DNA of 64,000 bases, taken from the NCBI RefSeq assembly GCF_002017875.1, contig NZ_MUFV01000001.1, positions 1,141,501 through 1,205,500 of the forward strand, given 5' to 3'. A program made the translations under genes and the position numbers. Below the pieces are notes generated by a model. The model had not been told where the DNA came from, searched no databases, and saw nothing but the letters and a program-made list of their open reading frames with translations. This DNA comes from Deinococcus sp. LM3 (GTDB taxonomy: Bacteria > Deinococcota > Deinococci > Deinococcales > Deinococcaceae). Below are positions 9,356 through 22,876 of the stretch, piece by piece (positions within the stretch are counted from its first letter, which is position 1; every line of letters starts with the position of its first letter).

Positions 9356-9787
9356 ATGGCCAGATGGAATTTCAATCTCGCACCTAGGATAGGGCTTTTG
9401 CCGATAAGGCTCGGAATGTCATTAAGTGATGCCGGGAGCATACTTGGCCTCAATCCTTCGAGCGTCATCAGCGAAGGCTCAGGAATGAAACGGGCCGTTT
9501 ACGGCGATATCGTCATTCTCTATGCAGACTACACTGACACCATTTTTAGCATTTCATGCACGCTCTACGGCGATAAGGAAGTGAGCATGAACGGCCATAA
9601 AATCATATTCGAGGAATATTGGTCTCCAGATATCAACGAGACGATAGCCTCCCTGGGCAAATATGAAATAATGGAGGGAGTAAGACATTTCCACGATCTC
9701 GGAGTCGCGTTTCCAGACAGAATCGATAACGATGATACGAGTGATCAGATTGTCAGCGTCTATCGTCCGCACAAAGGATCATCCTGA
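9356..9787 (+). CDS. Hypothetical protein, AT-rich (possible immunity-type protein)
   Basis: A 143-residue protein that I cannot assign. Its codons are clearly richer in A and T than those of all neighbours (AAA, ATA and TTT codons are common), and the preceding 110 bases share the bias, suggesting recent transfer. The opening ...LLPIRLGMSLSDAGSILGLNPSSV resembles the 'G-x-L-x-x-G-M-S-x-x-E-V-x-x-L-L-G' start found in many small immunity proteins of polymorphic toxin systems, and the end (GVAFPDRIDNDDTSDQIVSVYRP) fits an alpha+beta protein. No toxin gene is adjacent. It ends 26 bp before the next ORF. The immunity role is a guess from this motif. Confidence 0.55.
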   Translation: MARWNFNLAPRIGLLPIRLGMSLSDAGSILGLNPSSVISEGSGMKRAVYGDIVILYADYTDTIFSISCTLYGDKEVSMNGHKIIFEEYWSPDINETIASLGKYEIMEGVRHFHDLGVAFPDRIDNDDTSDQIVSVYRPHKGSS

Positions 9788-9813
9788 TTTTGAATCACAC
9801 TTACTCTGAATCC

Positions 9814-10290
9814 ATGACGCATCAGGAAGGGATAGTGCAGGTGCTGGCCGCCATCCTCAGCCAGCCGCACGAGGTCGTGCAGGCGTTCAGCCGGGGCAAT
9901 CCGTTCGACAAGCTGCTGCGCAGTTACGACGAGTTCAATGCGCAGGGCCAGCCGCTTTACCGCCACCGCCGAGGCAATTCGCACTACCGCATGTCCCGCG
10001 CGGCCTTTGAGTCCGGCCTGTGCGCCTTGCAGCTGTATGGCGAGCACCGCGTGCCGCTGAACATCATCAGGCGGCGACTGCTGGGCACGGGCGGCGACCC
10101 GGAGCAGATCCGCGCGATCCTCCGCGCGAACGAGGTCGTGCTGATCACTCCGGACGAGCAGCGGCGCCTGGACGCCTCGGTCGCCAACGGGGGGCTGGCC
10201 CTGAGGCAACGGCTGCCGGAGGACGGCAGTGACCGGTTGACCTTCGCGGGCATCGAGATCGCCCTGGAGACCCTGACCCGCTGCCTGTAA
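9814..10290 (+). CDS. Hypothetical protein
   Basis: A 158-residue protein of unknown function, with the normal GC-rich codon use of the chromosome. It has an amphipathic, mostly helical look (TMH-free), with a basic central stretch RHRRGNSHYRMSRAAFESG and NIIRRRLLG. I start at ATG 9814; an in-frame TTG at 9790, three bases after the preceding stop, would add eight residues. Same strand as the AT-rich ORF just upstream, so they may be co-transcribed. Convergent with gltD, with a shared hairpin between them. Confidence 0.6.
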   Translation: MTHQEGIVQVLAAILSQPHEVVQAFSRGNPFDKLLRSYDEFNAQGQPLYRHRRGNSHYRMSRAAFESGLCALQLYGEHRVPLNIIRRRLLGTGGDPEQIRAILRANEVVLITPDEQRRLDASVANGGLALRQRLPEDGSDRLTFAGIEIALETLTRCL

Positions 10291-10297
10291 CGCGAAT

Positions 10298-10332
10298 GGC
10301 CGCGCCTCTCCCCTGCCTGGGGCGGCGCGGCC
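10298..10332. terminator. Bidirectional hairpin between convergent genes
   Basis: GGCCGCGCC (10298-10306) pairs perfectly with GGCGCGGCC (10324-10332). It lies between the stop of the hypothetical gene (plus) and the stop of gltD (minus), 14 bases from gltD, so it can serve both. There is no clear U-run on either side. Confidence 0.5.
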
Positions 10333-10346
10333 TTCCTGTGCGGGAT

Positions 10347-11810
10347 TTAGCGGGGCAGGACCGAGGTGCCCATCAGGTGCTGGTCGATGGCGCGGGCGGC
10401 CTGACGGCCCTCGCGGATGGCCCACACGACGAGGCTCTGGCCGCGCCGCATGTCCCCGGCGGCGAACACGCCTTCCACGTTGGTGTGGTAGCCACCCTCG
10501 TCGGTGTGGGCGTGGGCGTTGCCTCGGGCGTCCTTGTCGATGCCGAAGGCGTCGATGACGCTGCCGATGGGGCTGACGAAGCCCATGGCGAGCAGGACGA
10601 GGTCGGCCTTGTGGATTTCCTCGCTGCCTTCGATTTCGGTGAGTTTGCCGTCAATCAGTTCCATGCGGACGGTCTTGACGCCCGTGACCTTGCCGCCCTT
10701 GCCGATGAATTCCTTGGTGGCGATGGCGAATTCACGCACGGCGCCTTCCTCGTGGCTGGTGCTGGTGCGGAGTTTCATGGGCCAGTAGGGCCACACCAGG
10801 GGTTTGTTCTCCTGCTCGGGCGGCTGCGGCATGACCTCGAACTGGGTCACGGATGCGGCGCCGTGGCGGTTGCTGGTGCCCACGCAGTCGCTGCCGGTGT
10901 CGCCGCCACCGATCACGATGACGTGCTTGCCGTCGGCGCGCAGCTGTTTCTTCAGTTTGTCGCCGGCGTTCACGCGGTTCTGCTGGGGCAGGAATTCCAT
11001 GGCGAAGTGAATGCCGTCCAGCTCGCGGCCAGGGGCGGGCAGGTCGCGGGGCTGCTCGGCGCCGCCCGCCAGCAGCACGGCGTCGAACTCGGCTTTCAGT
11101 TCGTCGGGCGTGACGGTCTTCCGGCTGAGGTTCGTGACGCGGCTGCCTTCGGGCCACGCGCCCACCAGGACGCCGGTGCGGAACGTGACGCCCTCGGCCT
11201 GCATCTGCTCGACGCGGCGGTCGATGTGGTGCTTGTCCATCTTGAAGTCGGGGATGCCATAGCGCATCAGGCCGCCCACGCGGTCGTTCTTCTCGAACAC
11301 GGTCACGTCGTGCCCGGCGCGCGCGAGCTGCTGCGCGGCGGCCAGTCCGGCGGGCCCGCTGCCGATCACGGCGACCTTCTTGCCGGTCTTCACGGTGGGG
11401 GGTTGCGGCGTGACCCAGCCTTCCTGCCAGCCGCGTTCGATGATGCTCAGCTCGATGCTCTTGATGCCCACCGCGTCGCCGCTGATGTTCAGGGTGCAGG
11501 CGGCCTCGCAGGGGGCGGGGCAGATGCGGCCCGTGAATTCCGGGAAGTTGTTCGTGGAGTGCAGGGTGTCCAGCGCGCTGCGCCAGTCGTCCTGGTACAC
11601 GAGGTTGTTGAAGTCCGGGATGATGTTCCCGACGGGGCAGCCGTTGTTGCAGAACGGAATGCCGCAGTCCATGCAGCGGGTCGCCTGGAGTTTCGCGGCG
11701 CCGCTGTCGAGCGGAATCAGGAACTCGTGGTAGTGCTTGAGGCGCACGTCGACCGGGGCGTACTGGTCCTTGATGCGCGGCTGGTCGAGAAAACCGGTGA
11801 TCTTGCTCAT
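10347..11810 (-). CDS. gltD: Glutamate synthase (NADPH) small subunit
   Basis: The 487-residue FAD/NADPH-binding beta chain of glutamate synthase, which passes electrons from NADPH to the large subunit. The N-terminus carries the cysteine clusters that hold two 4Fe-4S centres (TRCMDCGIPFCNNGCPVGNIIPDFN and CPAPCEAACTLN). FAD- and NADPH-binding glycine motifs follow (KKVAVIGSGPAGLAAAQQLA; HVIVIGGGDTGSDCVGTS), and the C-terminus has VFAAGDMRRGQSLVVWAI. The gene lies 55 bp downstream of gltB on the same strand, with a GGAG ribosome site before its ATG; the two are clearly one operon. Confidence 0.97.
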   Translation of the reverse strand: MSKITGFLDQPRIKDQYAPVDVRLKHYHEFLIPLDSGAAKLQATRCMDCGIPFCNNGCPVGNIIPDFNNLVYQDDWRSALDTLHSTNNFPEFTGRICPAPCEAACTLNISGDAVGIKSIELSIIERGWQEGWVTPQPPTVKTGKKVAVIGSGPAGLAAAQQLARAGHDVTVFEKNDRVGGLMRYGIPDFKMDKHHIDRRVEQMQAEGVTFRTGVLVGAWPEGSRVTNLSRKTVTPDELKAEFDAVLLAGGAEQPRDLPAPGRELDGIHFAMEFLPQQNRVNAGDKLKKQLRADGKHVIVIGGGDTGSDCVGTSNRHGAASVTQFEVMPQPPEQENKPLVWPYWPMKLRTSTSHEEGAVREFAIATKEFIGKGGKVTGVKTVRMELIDGKLTEIEGSEEIHKADLVLLAMGFVSPIGSVIDAFGIDKDARGNAHAHTDEGGYHTNVEGVFAAGDMRRGQSLVVWAIREGRQAARAIDQHLMGTSVLPR

Positions 11811-11865
11811 GCGTGCTCCGGTGGGGGGACGCGCCCGGCCCGTGTGGGCGGGGCGCGGAAGGGGG

Positions 11866-16695
<4,830 letters not shown>

Positions 16696-16984
16696 GTTGA
16701 CGCTCCCATCTCGCTCGTGACTCGCTGGCCCGCAGGGTGCAGGCTGCTAGAATCACCATACAGAGAGATGCATGTCTATGCAGGGCCGTTGTTTATAACG
16801 GGTCCAATGTTCTGTGCACACTTTTCTGCACATCCGGCCAGTTTTCACGGTACGCAGCGCAACAGGTCCGGCCTCAGGCGGCACTTTGTACCACGAAGGT
16901 TGCCCATCCGGACACTCCGGGCGCAAGGATCGGCGGGGGCCACGCCACCCCTCCATACAACTTCATACGGCGGGGCGGACCTCT
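16696..16984 (-). promoter_or_regulatory. gltB upstream region with two dyads
   Basis: About 290 bases without a gene, upstream of gltB and downstream of a convergently orientated phosphoesterase end. The first 130 bases next to gltB are AT-richer than the surroundings. Two inverted repeats are seen: TGCAT-N4-ATGCA (16769-16782) and CCGTT-N6-AACGG (16786-16801), only three bases apart. Such paired dyads fit a dimeric or LysR-type regulator of nitrogen metabolism, but no binding motif is recognised. The remaining ~150 bases show nothing clear. Confidence 0.4.
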
Positions 16985-17851
16985 TCAGGCGGGGTTCAGG
17001 TGCAGCAGCGTCAGTTCCGGCTCGCACAGGTTCCGCAGCGGCAGGCCGCTCAGGCCCAGGCCCCGGCTGACGTAGGCGGGCGTGCCGTGCGCGCCCTGCA
17101 CCCAGCCCATCGCGTAACGCTGCCCGTACCGGCTGGGCACCACCGGCGCGCCCAGCAGCGGAAAGCGCACCTGCCCGCCGTGCGTGTGCCCGCACAGCAC
17201 CAGTCCCGCCGGGCGCGGCAGGTCGGGCAGCAGGTCCGGGTTGTGCGTGACGAGCAGTGTGGCCCGGTCCCCCGCGCCCGCCAGGGCCGCCCTCACGTCC
17301 GGCTTCCCGAACCACAGGTCGTCCGTGCCGCCCACCCAGGCGTCGTCGCGCAGCGCGCGGCCCGCGTCGCGCAGGACCGTCACGCCCGCCCGCGCGAACG
17401 CCGCCTCCAGCTCGGCGCGTTTCGCGGCCCAGTCCGGCCGGGGCGCGCCGTACTGCCGGCCCCCGTACCGTCCGAAACTGCCGTAATCGTGGTTGCCCCA
17501 CACGCCCAGCACGCCCAGGGGTGCGCGCAGCCGCCCCAGTTCGCGCAGCAGCGGTTCCGGCGGGGCGTCCATGCGCGCGTCCAGCTGATCGCCGCCCAGC
17601 AGCACCACGTCGGGCCGCAGGTCGTTCGTGGCGTCCACCCAGGCCGCCACACTCCCGGCCCCGATGAACAGCCCGTAGTGCAGGTCCGTCAGGAACGCGG
17701 CCCGCAGCGGGGCGCGCAGGCCCGGCAGGGCGCGGGCGTGGCGGGTCACGCCGAAGCGGTACGCCTGCGCCGCGCCCGCCCCGCCAGCGGCCAGGGCGGC
17801 CAGACCGCCGCCCCCCAGGGCGCGCAGGACGTGGCGGCGGGTCACGGTCAT
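16985..17851 (-). CDS. Secreted metallophosphoesterase with Tat-type signal
   Basis: A 288-residue calcineurin-like phosphoesterase of the YkuE/LpxG-like group. The N-terminus MTVTRRHVLRALGGGGLAAL is a twin-arginine-like signal. Metal-binding motifs follow: FLTDLHYG (D-x-H), LLGGDQLD (G-D-x), GVWGNHDYGSFG (G-N-H-D), TLLVTHNPDLL and VLCGHTHGGQVRFPLLG (G-H-T-H). The protein should act outside the cytoplasm on a phosphate ester or phospholipid-type substrate; the true substrate is unknown. Divergent from the DUF3006 gene with only 76 bp between the starts. Confidence 0.85.
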   Translation of the reverse strand: MTVTRRHVLRALGGGGLAALAAGGAGAAQAYRFGVTRHARALPGLRAPLRAAFLTDLHYGLFIGAGSVAAWVDATNDLRPDVVLLGGDQLDARMDAPPEPLLRELGRLRAPLGVLGVWGNHDYGSFGRYGGRQYGAPRPDWAAKRAELEAAFARAGVTVLRDAGRALRDDAWVGGTDDLWFGKPDVRAALAGAGDRATLLVTHNPDLLPDLPRPAGLVLCGHTHGGQVRFPLLGAPVVPSRYGQRYAMGWVQGAHGTPAYVSRGLGLSGLPLRNLCEPELTLLHLNPA

Positions 17852-17927
17852 GCCCTCACCCTAGCGCCCGGGCCGGTCGGGGGGCGTCCACCGGAAGGTG
17901 CACGCGGGCGCGCGGTAGACTGCCGGG

Positions 17928-18197
17928 ATGCACGCCGAGCCCGAGAATCTGCTGGTCATAGACGTACTGGACGACGACGCCGGACTGGCCGACGTGGAGG
18001 ACCTGCGCGGCCGCACCTTCCAGCTGCCGGCCGAGTGGCTGCCCGGCGCGGCGGACGGCGCGGCGTACCGCGTGACGCTCAGCGGCGGGCAGGTGACGTT
18101 CACGCCCGACCCGCACGGCGCGGCCCGCCTGCGGGAACGCAGCAAGCAGACGCTGCTGGACTTCAGCGACGAGCACGACGCCGGAGACGGCGCGTGA
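17928..18197 (+). CDS. DUF3006-family small protein
   Basis: An acidic 89-residue protein (MHAEPENLLVIDVLDDDAGLADVED...FQLPAEWLPGAADGAAYRVTLSGG). The short beta-rich layout with a conserved 'LP.EWLP.GA..G..Y.V' resembles the DUF3006 family, whose function is not known. Its TGA overlaps the GTG start of the next gene (GTGA), so the two are translated together. Confidence 0.65.
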   Translation: MHAEPENLLVIDVLDDDAGLADVEDLRGRTFQLPAEWLPGAADGAAYRVTLSGGQVTFTPDPHGAARLRERSKQTLLDFSDEHDAGDGA

Positions 18198-19003
18198 GCC
18201 GCCAGATCCTGATCATTCCCGACCTGCATGGCCGGCCCGACCTGCTGCGCGCCGCGCTCGACCACTTCCCGGACGCGCATTACGTGTCTCTGGGCGACGC
18301 CATCGACCGTGGGCCGCGCTCCATGCCGGTCGTGGAGACCCTGATGGACCTGCACGCCGCCGGGCGCGCCACGCTGCTGATGGGCAACCACGAACGCATG
18401 ATGGAAGAGGGCGTCAAGTGGTACCGGCAGTACCTGGGCACGCACGACCTCGGCGATTACCGCCGCGCCATGGAAGGCTACCAGTGGTGGATGCGCGCCG
18501 GCGGCGAGACGGTCCGCACCGAACTGGGCGGCCTGACCCTGGAGAAGTTCCCGCCGCTGCTCGAGGCGTACCTGAAGGTCCTGCGGCGCGTGGTGTACGT
18601 GACGGCCGACGGGGACATCCACGACGAGCCGCCCCCGCATCCCAGCGTGCTGATCGCGCACGCCTCGCCGCCCGTGCGGCACCCGCAGCACCCCAACCCG
18701 CTGTCGGCGGCGCTGTGGCTGCGGCCCTTCGAGGGTCCGTTCCCGCTGCCCGACGGCGTGATGTACTCCGTGCACGGCCACACCCCGGTGCCCACGCCGT
18801 CCCGGCTGGGCCGCCACCTGTACCTGGACCTGGGCGCGTACGACACGGGGCGGCTGGCGGTGGCCGAGGTGAACGTCCACGGGCTGCCGCAGGTGACGGT
18901 GTTCTGCGGGCGGGGCGACCCGGCCCGCGCCCGCAAGTACGCCCGCTTCGGAGAGCCCATTCCGGTCACGCCGGTCGACCTGCCCGGCGCGCCCCCCAGG
19001 TAA
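18194..19003 (+). CDS. Metallophosphoesterase (PrpE/ApaH-like Ser/Thr phosphatase family)
   Basis: A cytoplasmic 269-residue phosphoesterase. Metal motifs: IIPDLHGRPDLL (D-x-H-G), YVSLGDAIDRGPRSM (G-D-x-x-D-R-G), LMGNHERMM (G-N-H-E) and YSVHGHTPV (H-G-H-T-P). This set is that of the PPP-type bacterial phosphatases and diadenosine tetraphosphatases. The start is a GTG that overlaps the stop of the DUF3006 gene; no better start exists in frame. Substrate (phosphoprotein or dinucleotide) cannot be decided. Confidence 0.85.
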   Translation: MSRQILIIPDLHGRPDLLRAALDHFPDAHYVSLGDAIDRGPRSMPVVETLMDLHAAGRATLLMGNHERMMEEGVKWYRQYLGTHDLGDYRRAMEGYQWWMRAGGETVRTELGGLTLEKFPPLLEAYLKVLRRVVYVTADGDIHDEPPPHPSVLIAHASPPVRHPQHPNPLSAALWLRPFEGPFPLPDGVMYSVHGHTPVPTPSRLGRHLYLDLGAYDTGRLAVAEVNVHGLPQVTVFCGRGDPARARKYARFGEPIPVTPVDLPGAPPR

Positions 19004-19030
19004 GTGCCGCCCCGGTAAACGCCGCCCCGG

Positions 19031-20224
19031 TCAGCCCAGGCTCTTCAGGTCGTCCTGCCGCTCCGAGAGCCACTGCGGGGGGCCGGCGCGCACCACGACG
19101 TCCTCCTCCAGCCCGATGAAGCCGTGGCCCGGCACCATCACGCCCAGTTCCAGGGTGTACACCTCGTTCTCGCGCACCGGTCCCTCGACGGTCTGGCCGT
19201 AGCGGGGCCAGCGCGGGCCGAGGAGGGTGCCGCCGTCGTGCGTGGCGCGGCCCAGCCCGTGCCCCAGCGCGTGCTGGTACTCGGGGTACCCGGCGGCGAC
19301 CAGCGCGGCGCGGGCGGCGGCGTCCACGGCGTGGCCGGGCGTGCCGGGGCGCAGGGCGTCCGCGCCCGCCTGAATGGCGTTCCAGCAGGAGCGGAAGGCG
19401 GCCTGCACGGCGTCCGGGACCGGGTTCCCGTCGGGCAGGCGGTAGACCCGCTGGATATCCGAGCAGTACCCGTGGCTCAGACGCACGCCGTAATCGATGT
19501 GCAGCAGGTCGCCGGGCCGCAGCGCGTGATCGCCGGGCGGCGCGTGCGAGGGCCGGCTGTCCGGGCCGATGTGCACGTTCGGGCAGGCGTTCCAGCCCCA
19601 GGAGGGCTCCGCGCCGTCGCGGCGGCACAGGCCGTGCAGGAAGGCCGCCACGTCCCGCTCCCGCCAGCCGGGGCGGGCGGCGGCCGCCATCTCGCGCAGG
19701 TGCGCCTCGGCCAGGTCCACCGCCTCACGGATCGCGGCGTGTTCCTCGGGCGTCTTGACGGACCGCAGCTGCCCCAGCAGCGGCGCGGCGCTGTCCCACT
19801 CCAGGTCGGGCATCAGGTCCGGGCCGGGGGCCAGCCAGCCGCGCACCCGGCGTTCCAGGCCGGAGGTCAGGCCGTCGCACAACGGGTCGTCCTCGCTGAT
19901 GTTCAGCAGCACGCGCCGCGCGCCCAGCCGCGTGACCTCGGCGCGCAGCAGTGCCCGCAGGTCGGCGTCGTAGCCGTGGACGGTCCAGCCGGGCGGCACG
20001 GCGTCCGCGTCGAAGCGGCCCACGATCGCCACCGCCTCGCTGCGGGTCAGCAGGAACAGGCTGTCCCAGGTGACGTCCACGCCCGCCACGAGCGTCAGGG
20101 CCGGTTCCGGGCGCACGCCCGACTCGCGCGCCGCGATCAGCCACACCTCGCCGTTCCCGAGCAGCGCCTGTGCCTGCCGCCGCTTGCCGTCCTGAAGCGC
20201 GTTCGCTGCCGTGTTGGGGGCCAT
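19031..20224 (-). CDS. M24-family metallopeptidase (Xaa-Pro aminopeptidase-like)
   Basis: A 397-residue creatinase/prolidase-fold enzyme. The N-terminal ~170 residues form the creatinase-like domain; the C-terminal pita-bread domain carries the five expected metal ligands: Asp in LLHIDYGVRLSHGYCSDIQR (two Asp), His in ALGHGLGRATHDGG, Glu in YTLELGVMVPGHGFIGLEED (two Glu). It likely removes N-terminal residues next to proline or cleaves X-Pro dipeptides. Neighbour on the same strand 31 bp upstream is the MocA-like gene; no functional link is evident. Confidence 0.85.
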   Translation of the reverse strand: MAPNTAANALQDGKRRQAQALLGNGEVWLIAARESGVRPEPALTLVAGVDVTWDSLFLLTRSEAVAIVGRFDADAVPPGWTVHGYDADLRALLRAEVTRLGARRVLLNISEDDPLCDGLTSGLERRVRGWLAPGPDLMPDLEWDSAAPLLGQLRSVKTPEEHAAIREAVDLAEAHLREMAAAARPGWRERDVAAFLHGLCRRDGAEPSWGWNACPNVHIGPDSRPSHAPPGDHALRPGDLLHIDYGVRLSHGYCSDIQRVYRLPDGNPVPDAVQAAFRSCWNAIQAGADALRPGTPGHAVDAAARAALVAAGYPEYQHALGHGLGRATHDGGTLLGPRWPRYGQTVEGPVRENEVYTLELGVMVPGHGFIGLEEDVVVRAGPPQWLSERQDDLKSLG

Positions 20225-20255
20225 ACGGCAGGATACGCCGGTGCCCCGACCGCCG

Positions 20256-20903
20256 CTACGGTGCCTGCAACAGCACCTGCGCCTGCGCCAGCGCCTCCGG
20301 GGTGTCCACGTCCAGCAGCAGCCCGGCCGGGAAGGTCAGCGTGAGCGCCTGCGCGGCGTGCGCGCGGATCAGGTGGCGGGGACCGTGATCGGCGTCCGGG
20401 GCGTCGCGCACCCCCGCGAGCAGGTCCGCGCGGAACAGGTGCGGCGGTGCGCGCACCGGCTCTGCGCCAGGGTCGGCGTCCGGGTCGCCGTACTGGGCCA
20501 GCACGACGGGCGCGCCGGTCTCGCGGAAGGCGCCGATCAGCGCGGCGTGCTGCGCGGCCCCCAGCAGCGGCATGTCGCCCAGCGCGAAGTTCACGCCGGC
20601 CAGCCCGGCCGGCAGGGCGCTCACGGCCACGCGGAAGGAACTCGCCAGGCCGCGCGCCGGGTCCGGGTTCACCACGAACGCGAACGGCAGGCCCCGCAGC
20701 GCCGCGCGGATGCCCTCGCCGACCTCGCCGGGCGGCACGACGCACAGCAGCGCGTCGTGCCCGCCGCCCGCCAGGGCCTGCGCGGCGCGGCGCACCAGCG
20801 GCACGCCCGCGACCGGCAGCAGCTGCTTGGGGCGGCCCATGCGGGCGCTGCGTCCGGCGGCGAGCAGCACGCCCGCGACCGGCGCGTGGGAAGGCAGGGT
20901 CAT
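20256..20903 (-). CDS. MocA-like molybdenum-cofactor nucleotidyltransferase
   Basis: A 215-residue MobA-like NTP transferase. The signature LLAAGRSARMGRPKQLLPVAGVPLVRRAA is that of the MocA/CoxI-type enzymes that add CMP (or GMP) to molybdopterin; the acidic metal site lies in NFALGDMPLLGAA, and LLLDVDTPEAL ends the fold. In aerobic CO dehydrogenase and xanthine dehydrogenase clusters such enzymes make the cytosine dinucleotide cofactor. Here it is divergent from coxG (104 bp between starts), which supports a molybdenum-hydroxylase role. Confidence 0.82.
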   Translation of the reverse strand: MTLPSHAPVAGVLLAAGRSARMGRPKQLLPVAGVPLVRRAAQALAGGGHDALLCVVPPGEVGEGIRAALRGLPFAFVVNPDPARGLASSFRVAVSALPAGLAGVNFALGDMPLLGAAQHAALIGAFRETGAPVVLAQYGDPDADPGAEPVRAPPHLFRADLLAGVRDAPDADHGPRHLIRAHAAQALTLTFPAGLLLDVDTPEALAQAQVLLQAP

Positions 20904-21006
20904 GCCGGCATGGTAGTGCAGGCCAATCTTTCTTCAACCCGCCGCGCCTTACAATGGCGGCGTTCACTTCAATTCGAGCGTGGCGTGCGCCGCCAGGAGG
21001 ACCCCC

Positions 21007-21471
21007 ATGAAACTCAGTTACTCAGGTCAGGAAAAAGTGCAGGCGCCGCCCAGCGCCGTGTGGGCGTTCGTGCAGGACCCGGAGCGGGTGGCCCGCTGCC
21101 TGCCGGACGTGCAGGAGGTCGTCGTGCACGACCAGACGCACATGGACGCCACCGTGCAGGTGGGCGTGGGCATGGTGCGCGGCAAGTTCAAGTTCAAGAT
21201 CGAGGTGCTGCCCGACGAGCCGCAGGGCCGCGTGAACGTGAAGGTGCAGGGCGGCGGGCTGGGCAGCGTCGTGGACCTGACGGCCGGCGCGAACGTCGTG
21301 GACAACGGCGACGGCACCACCACCCTGGACTGGACCGGGGACGCCACCATGCGTGGCCCGGTCGCCACGGTCGGCGGGCGCCTGCTGGACGCCCAGGCGC
21401 AGAAACTGATCTCCAAGACCTTCGAGAACATGAGCGCGCACGTCGGCGCGGCCAACACCGCGACGGCCTGA
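21007..21471 (+). CDS. coxG: CoxG-like protein (SRPBCC / START-like lipid-binding fold)
   Basis: A 154-residue protein with the complete CoxG layout: MKLSYSGQEKVQAPPSAVWAFVQDPERVARCLPDVQEV near the start, a central strand-rich part (GMVRGKFKFKIEVL), and the helix LISKTFENMSAHV at the end. CoxG proteins accompany aerobic CO dehydrogenases and related molybdenum hydroxylases; they bind quinone and help couple the enzyme to the respiratory chain. An AGGAGG ribosome site lies just before the ATG. The coxL/M/S subunits are not in the window. Confidence 0.85.
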   Translation: MKLSYSGQEKVQAPPSAVWAFVQDPERVARCLPDVQEVVVHDQTHMDATVQVGVGMVRGKFKFKIEVLPDEPQGRVNVKVQGGGLGSVVDLTAGANVVDNGDGTTTLDWTGDATMRGPVATVGGRLLDAQAQKLISKTFENMSAHVGAANTATA

Positions 21472-21522
21472 ATGACGTTCCGGACGCCGCCCGCGCCCGG
21501 CCCGACGTGGCGGGCGGGCGCG

Positions 21523-22149
21523 TCAGGATTCCGGCAGGTCGGGCCGGGCGGGCGGCAGTGCCAGCGGCGCGCGCAGCGGTTCGGCGCGGATCAGGCCGTG
21601 CGGCGAGACGCTCAGGACCTGCCGTTCGGCCAGGGTCCACAGGGCGCGGTGCGCGGCCATCTCACTCGCGGCGTCCCCGCGCGGCGCGAGCTGGTCGAGC
21701 AGCGCCGTGTAGCGCAGCGGCGCGTCCTGCCCGCCGGCCCAGTCGGTGACGTTCACGACGGCCTGCATGACCTGCCGCTCGGCGGGCGTCTGCGCCTGGG
21801 CCAGCAGGGTCTGGCGGGCGCGCAGGCGGGCGGCGCGGGCCTCCCGTTCGGCGCGGCGGCGGGCCAGGACCGCCAGGGCTTCCGGGTCGGGCGGGGCGGC
21901 CTGAGCGGCGCGGCGTTCGGTGATCAGGCGTTCCAGGCGGGCGTCGGCGCGTTCGCCCAGCTGGTCGCGGACCTGCGAGCCGCGGCGGCGCAGGCTCTCG
22001 GCGGCCCCGCCGACCGGGCCGCGCAGCGCCTGCGTGGCAGCCTCCTGCGCGGCCCGGACGGGACTGGCGGGCGTGTCGGTGTCGGTCAGGGCGCGGCCCA
22101 GACGGATCAGGGTGTTCAGGGTGCGGCCGGTCTTGCTGCTGCGGCTCAT
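21523..22149 (-). CDS. Hypothetical protein, helical, Arg/Ala-rich
   Basis: A 208-residue protein with no family that I recognise. Residues ~25-120 are strongly helical and charged (RAAQEAATQALRGP... RRRGSQVRDQLGERADARLERLITERRAAQ ... RRRAEREARAARLRARQTL, quoted in parts) and may form a coiled coil. The C-terminal part (ALLDQLAPRGDAASEMAAHRALWTLAERQVLSV) looks like a winged-helix-like segment. I start at the ATG at 22147-22149, which has GGAGGACCC upstream. It separates coxG from the moxR-VWA pair and runs against them. Confidence 0.65.
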   Translation of the reverse strand: MSRSSKTGRTLNTLIRLGRALTDTDTPASPVRAAQEAATQALRGPVGGAAESLRRRGSQVRDQLGERADARLERLITERRAAQAAPPDPEALAVLARRRAEREARAARLRARQTLLAQAQTPAERQVMQAVVNVTDWAGGQDAPLRYTALLDQLAPRGDAASEMAAHRALWTLAERQVLSVSPHGLIRAEPLRAPLALPPARPDLPES

Positions 22150-22346
22150 GGGTCCTCCGGGGGAGCGGGTTGCGGCGGGCGCTGCCCGGCCGGGCCGTCC
22201 GGGTTCAGTGTGCCTCAGGCGGGGGCGCGTTGCATCCTCCGGACGGTGGAGTTCCTTCACCTGCCGCCCGCGCGACCCGGTACGCGCGCGCGCCGCCCCC
22301 TCCGGTGCGGAGTGGGGCGGCGCGGATGACCTGCCGGGCGGGGGGT

Positions 22347-22700
22347 TCAGGCGGCGCTGTGCTGGGCGTTGTGAGCGCTGGGCTGGGCGGGGTGCTGGGC
22401 CGGGATGTCCGCGAGGCGCTGCGGGGCCAGCACGACGGCCGGGACGACCTCGCGGATGGGGCGCAGCGCGCCGACGGCCAGACCGCCCAGCGCGGCGGTC
22501 GCCACGGTCATCCACAGCAGGCCGGCGGCGGTGGGGTCCAGCAGGACCGTCATGATCATCAGGGGCGTGACGATCACGCCGTGCGCGAGGGCGGGCAGGG
22601 CCAGGGCGCCGCCTGCCGCGTGGGCCTGCGCGAACCGGCGACCGAAGTGCAGTCCGGAGGTCAGGGCGATCAGGGCGCACAGGAGCAGGGGCAAGGTCAT
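22347..22700 (-). CDS. Small membrane protein, unknown function
   Basis: A 117-residue protein with about three hydrophobic helices (MTLPLLLCALIALTSGLHF; LPALAHGVIVTPLMIMTVLL; LLWMTVATAALGGLAVGAL) and a short cytoplasmic His/Gln-rich tail. No family is recognised. A hairpin (GCCGCCCC...GGGGCGGC, 22292-22321) lies downstream between it and the next minus-strand gene. Confidence 0.6.
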   Translation of the reverse strand: MTLPLLLCALIALTSGLHFGRRFAQAHAAGGALALPALAHGVIVTPLMIMTVLLDPTAAGLLWMTVATAALGGLAVGALRPIREVVPAVVLAPQRLADIPAQHPAQPSAHNAQHSAA

Positions 22701-22808
22701 GCCGTTACCGTAGCGGCCGGACTCTCACGGTCCCGTCACCGTCACCGTCCCGTCCGAACATTAAGATCGCGGTCCGAAGTGGCTGGAGCCGCGCCAGGAG
22801 AGAGAAAC

Positions 22809-22876
22809 ATGTCTTGTAAGAATTGCTGTCAGACGCTCACGCCGCGCCTCACCCCCCCCACCGACCTGAGGGCCGC

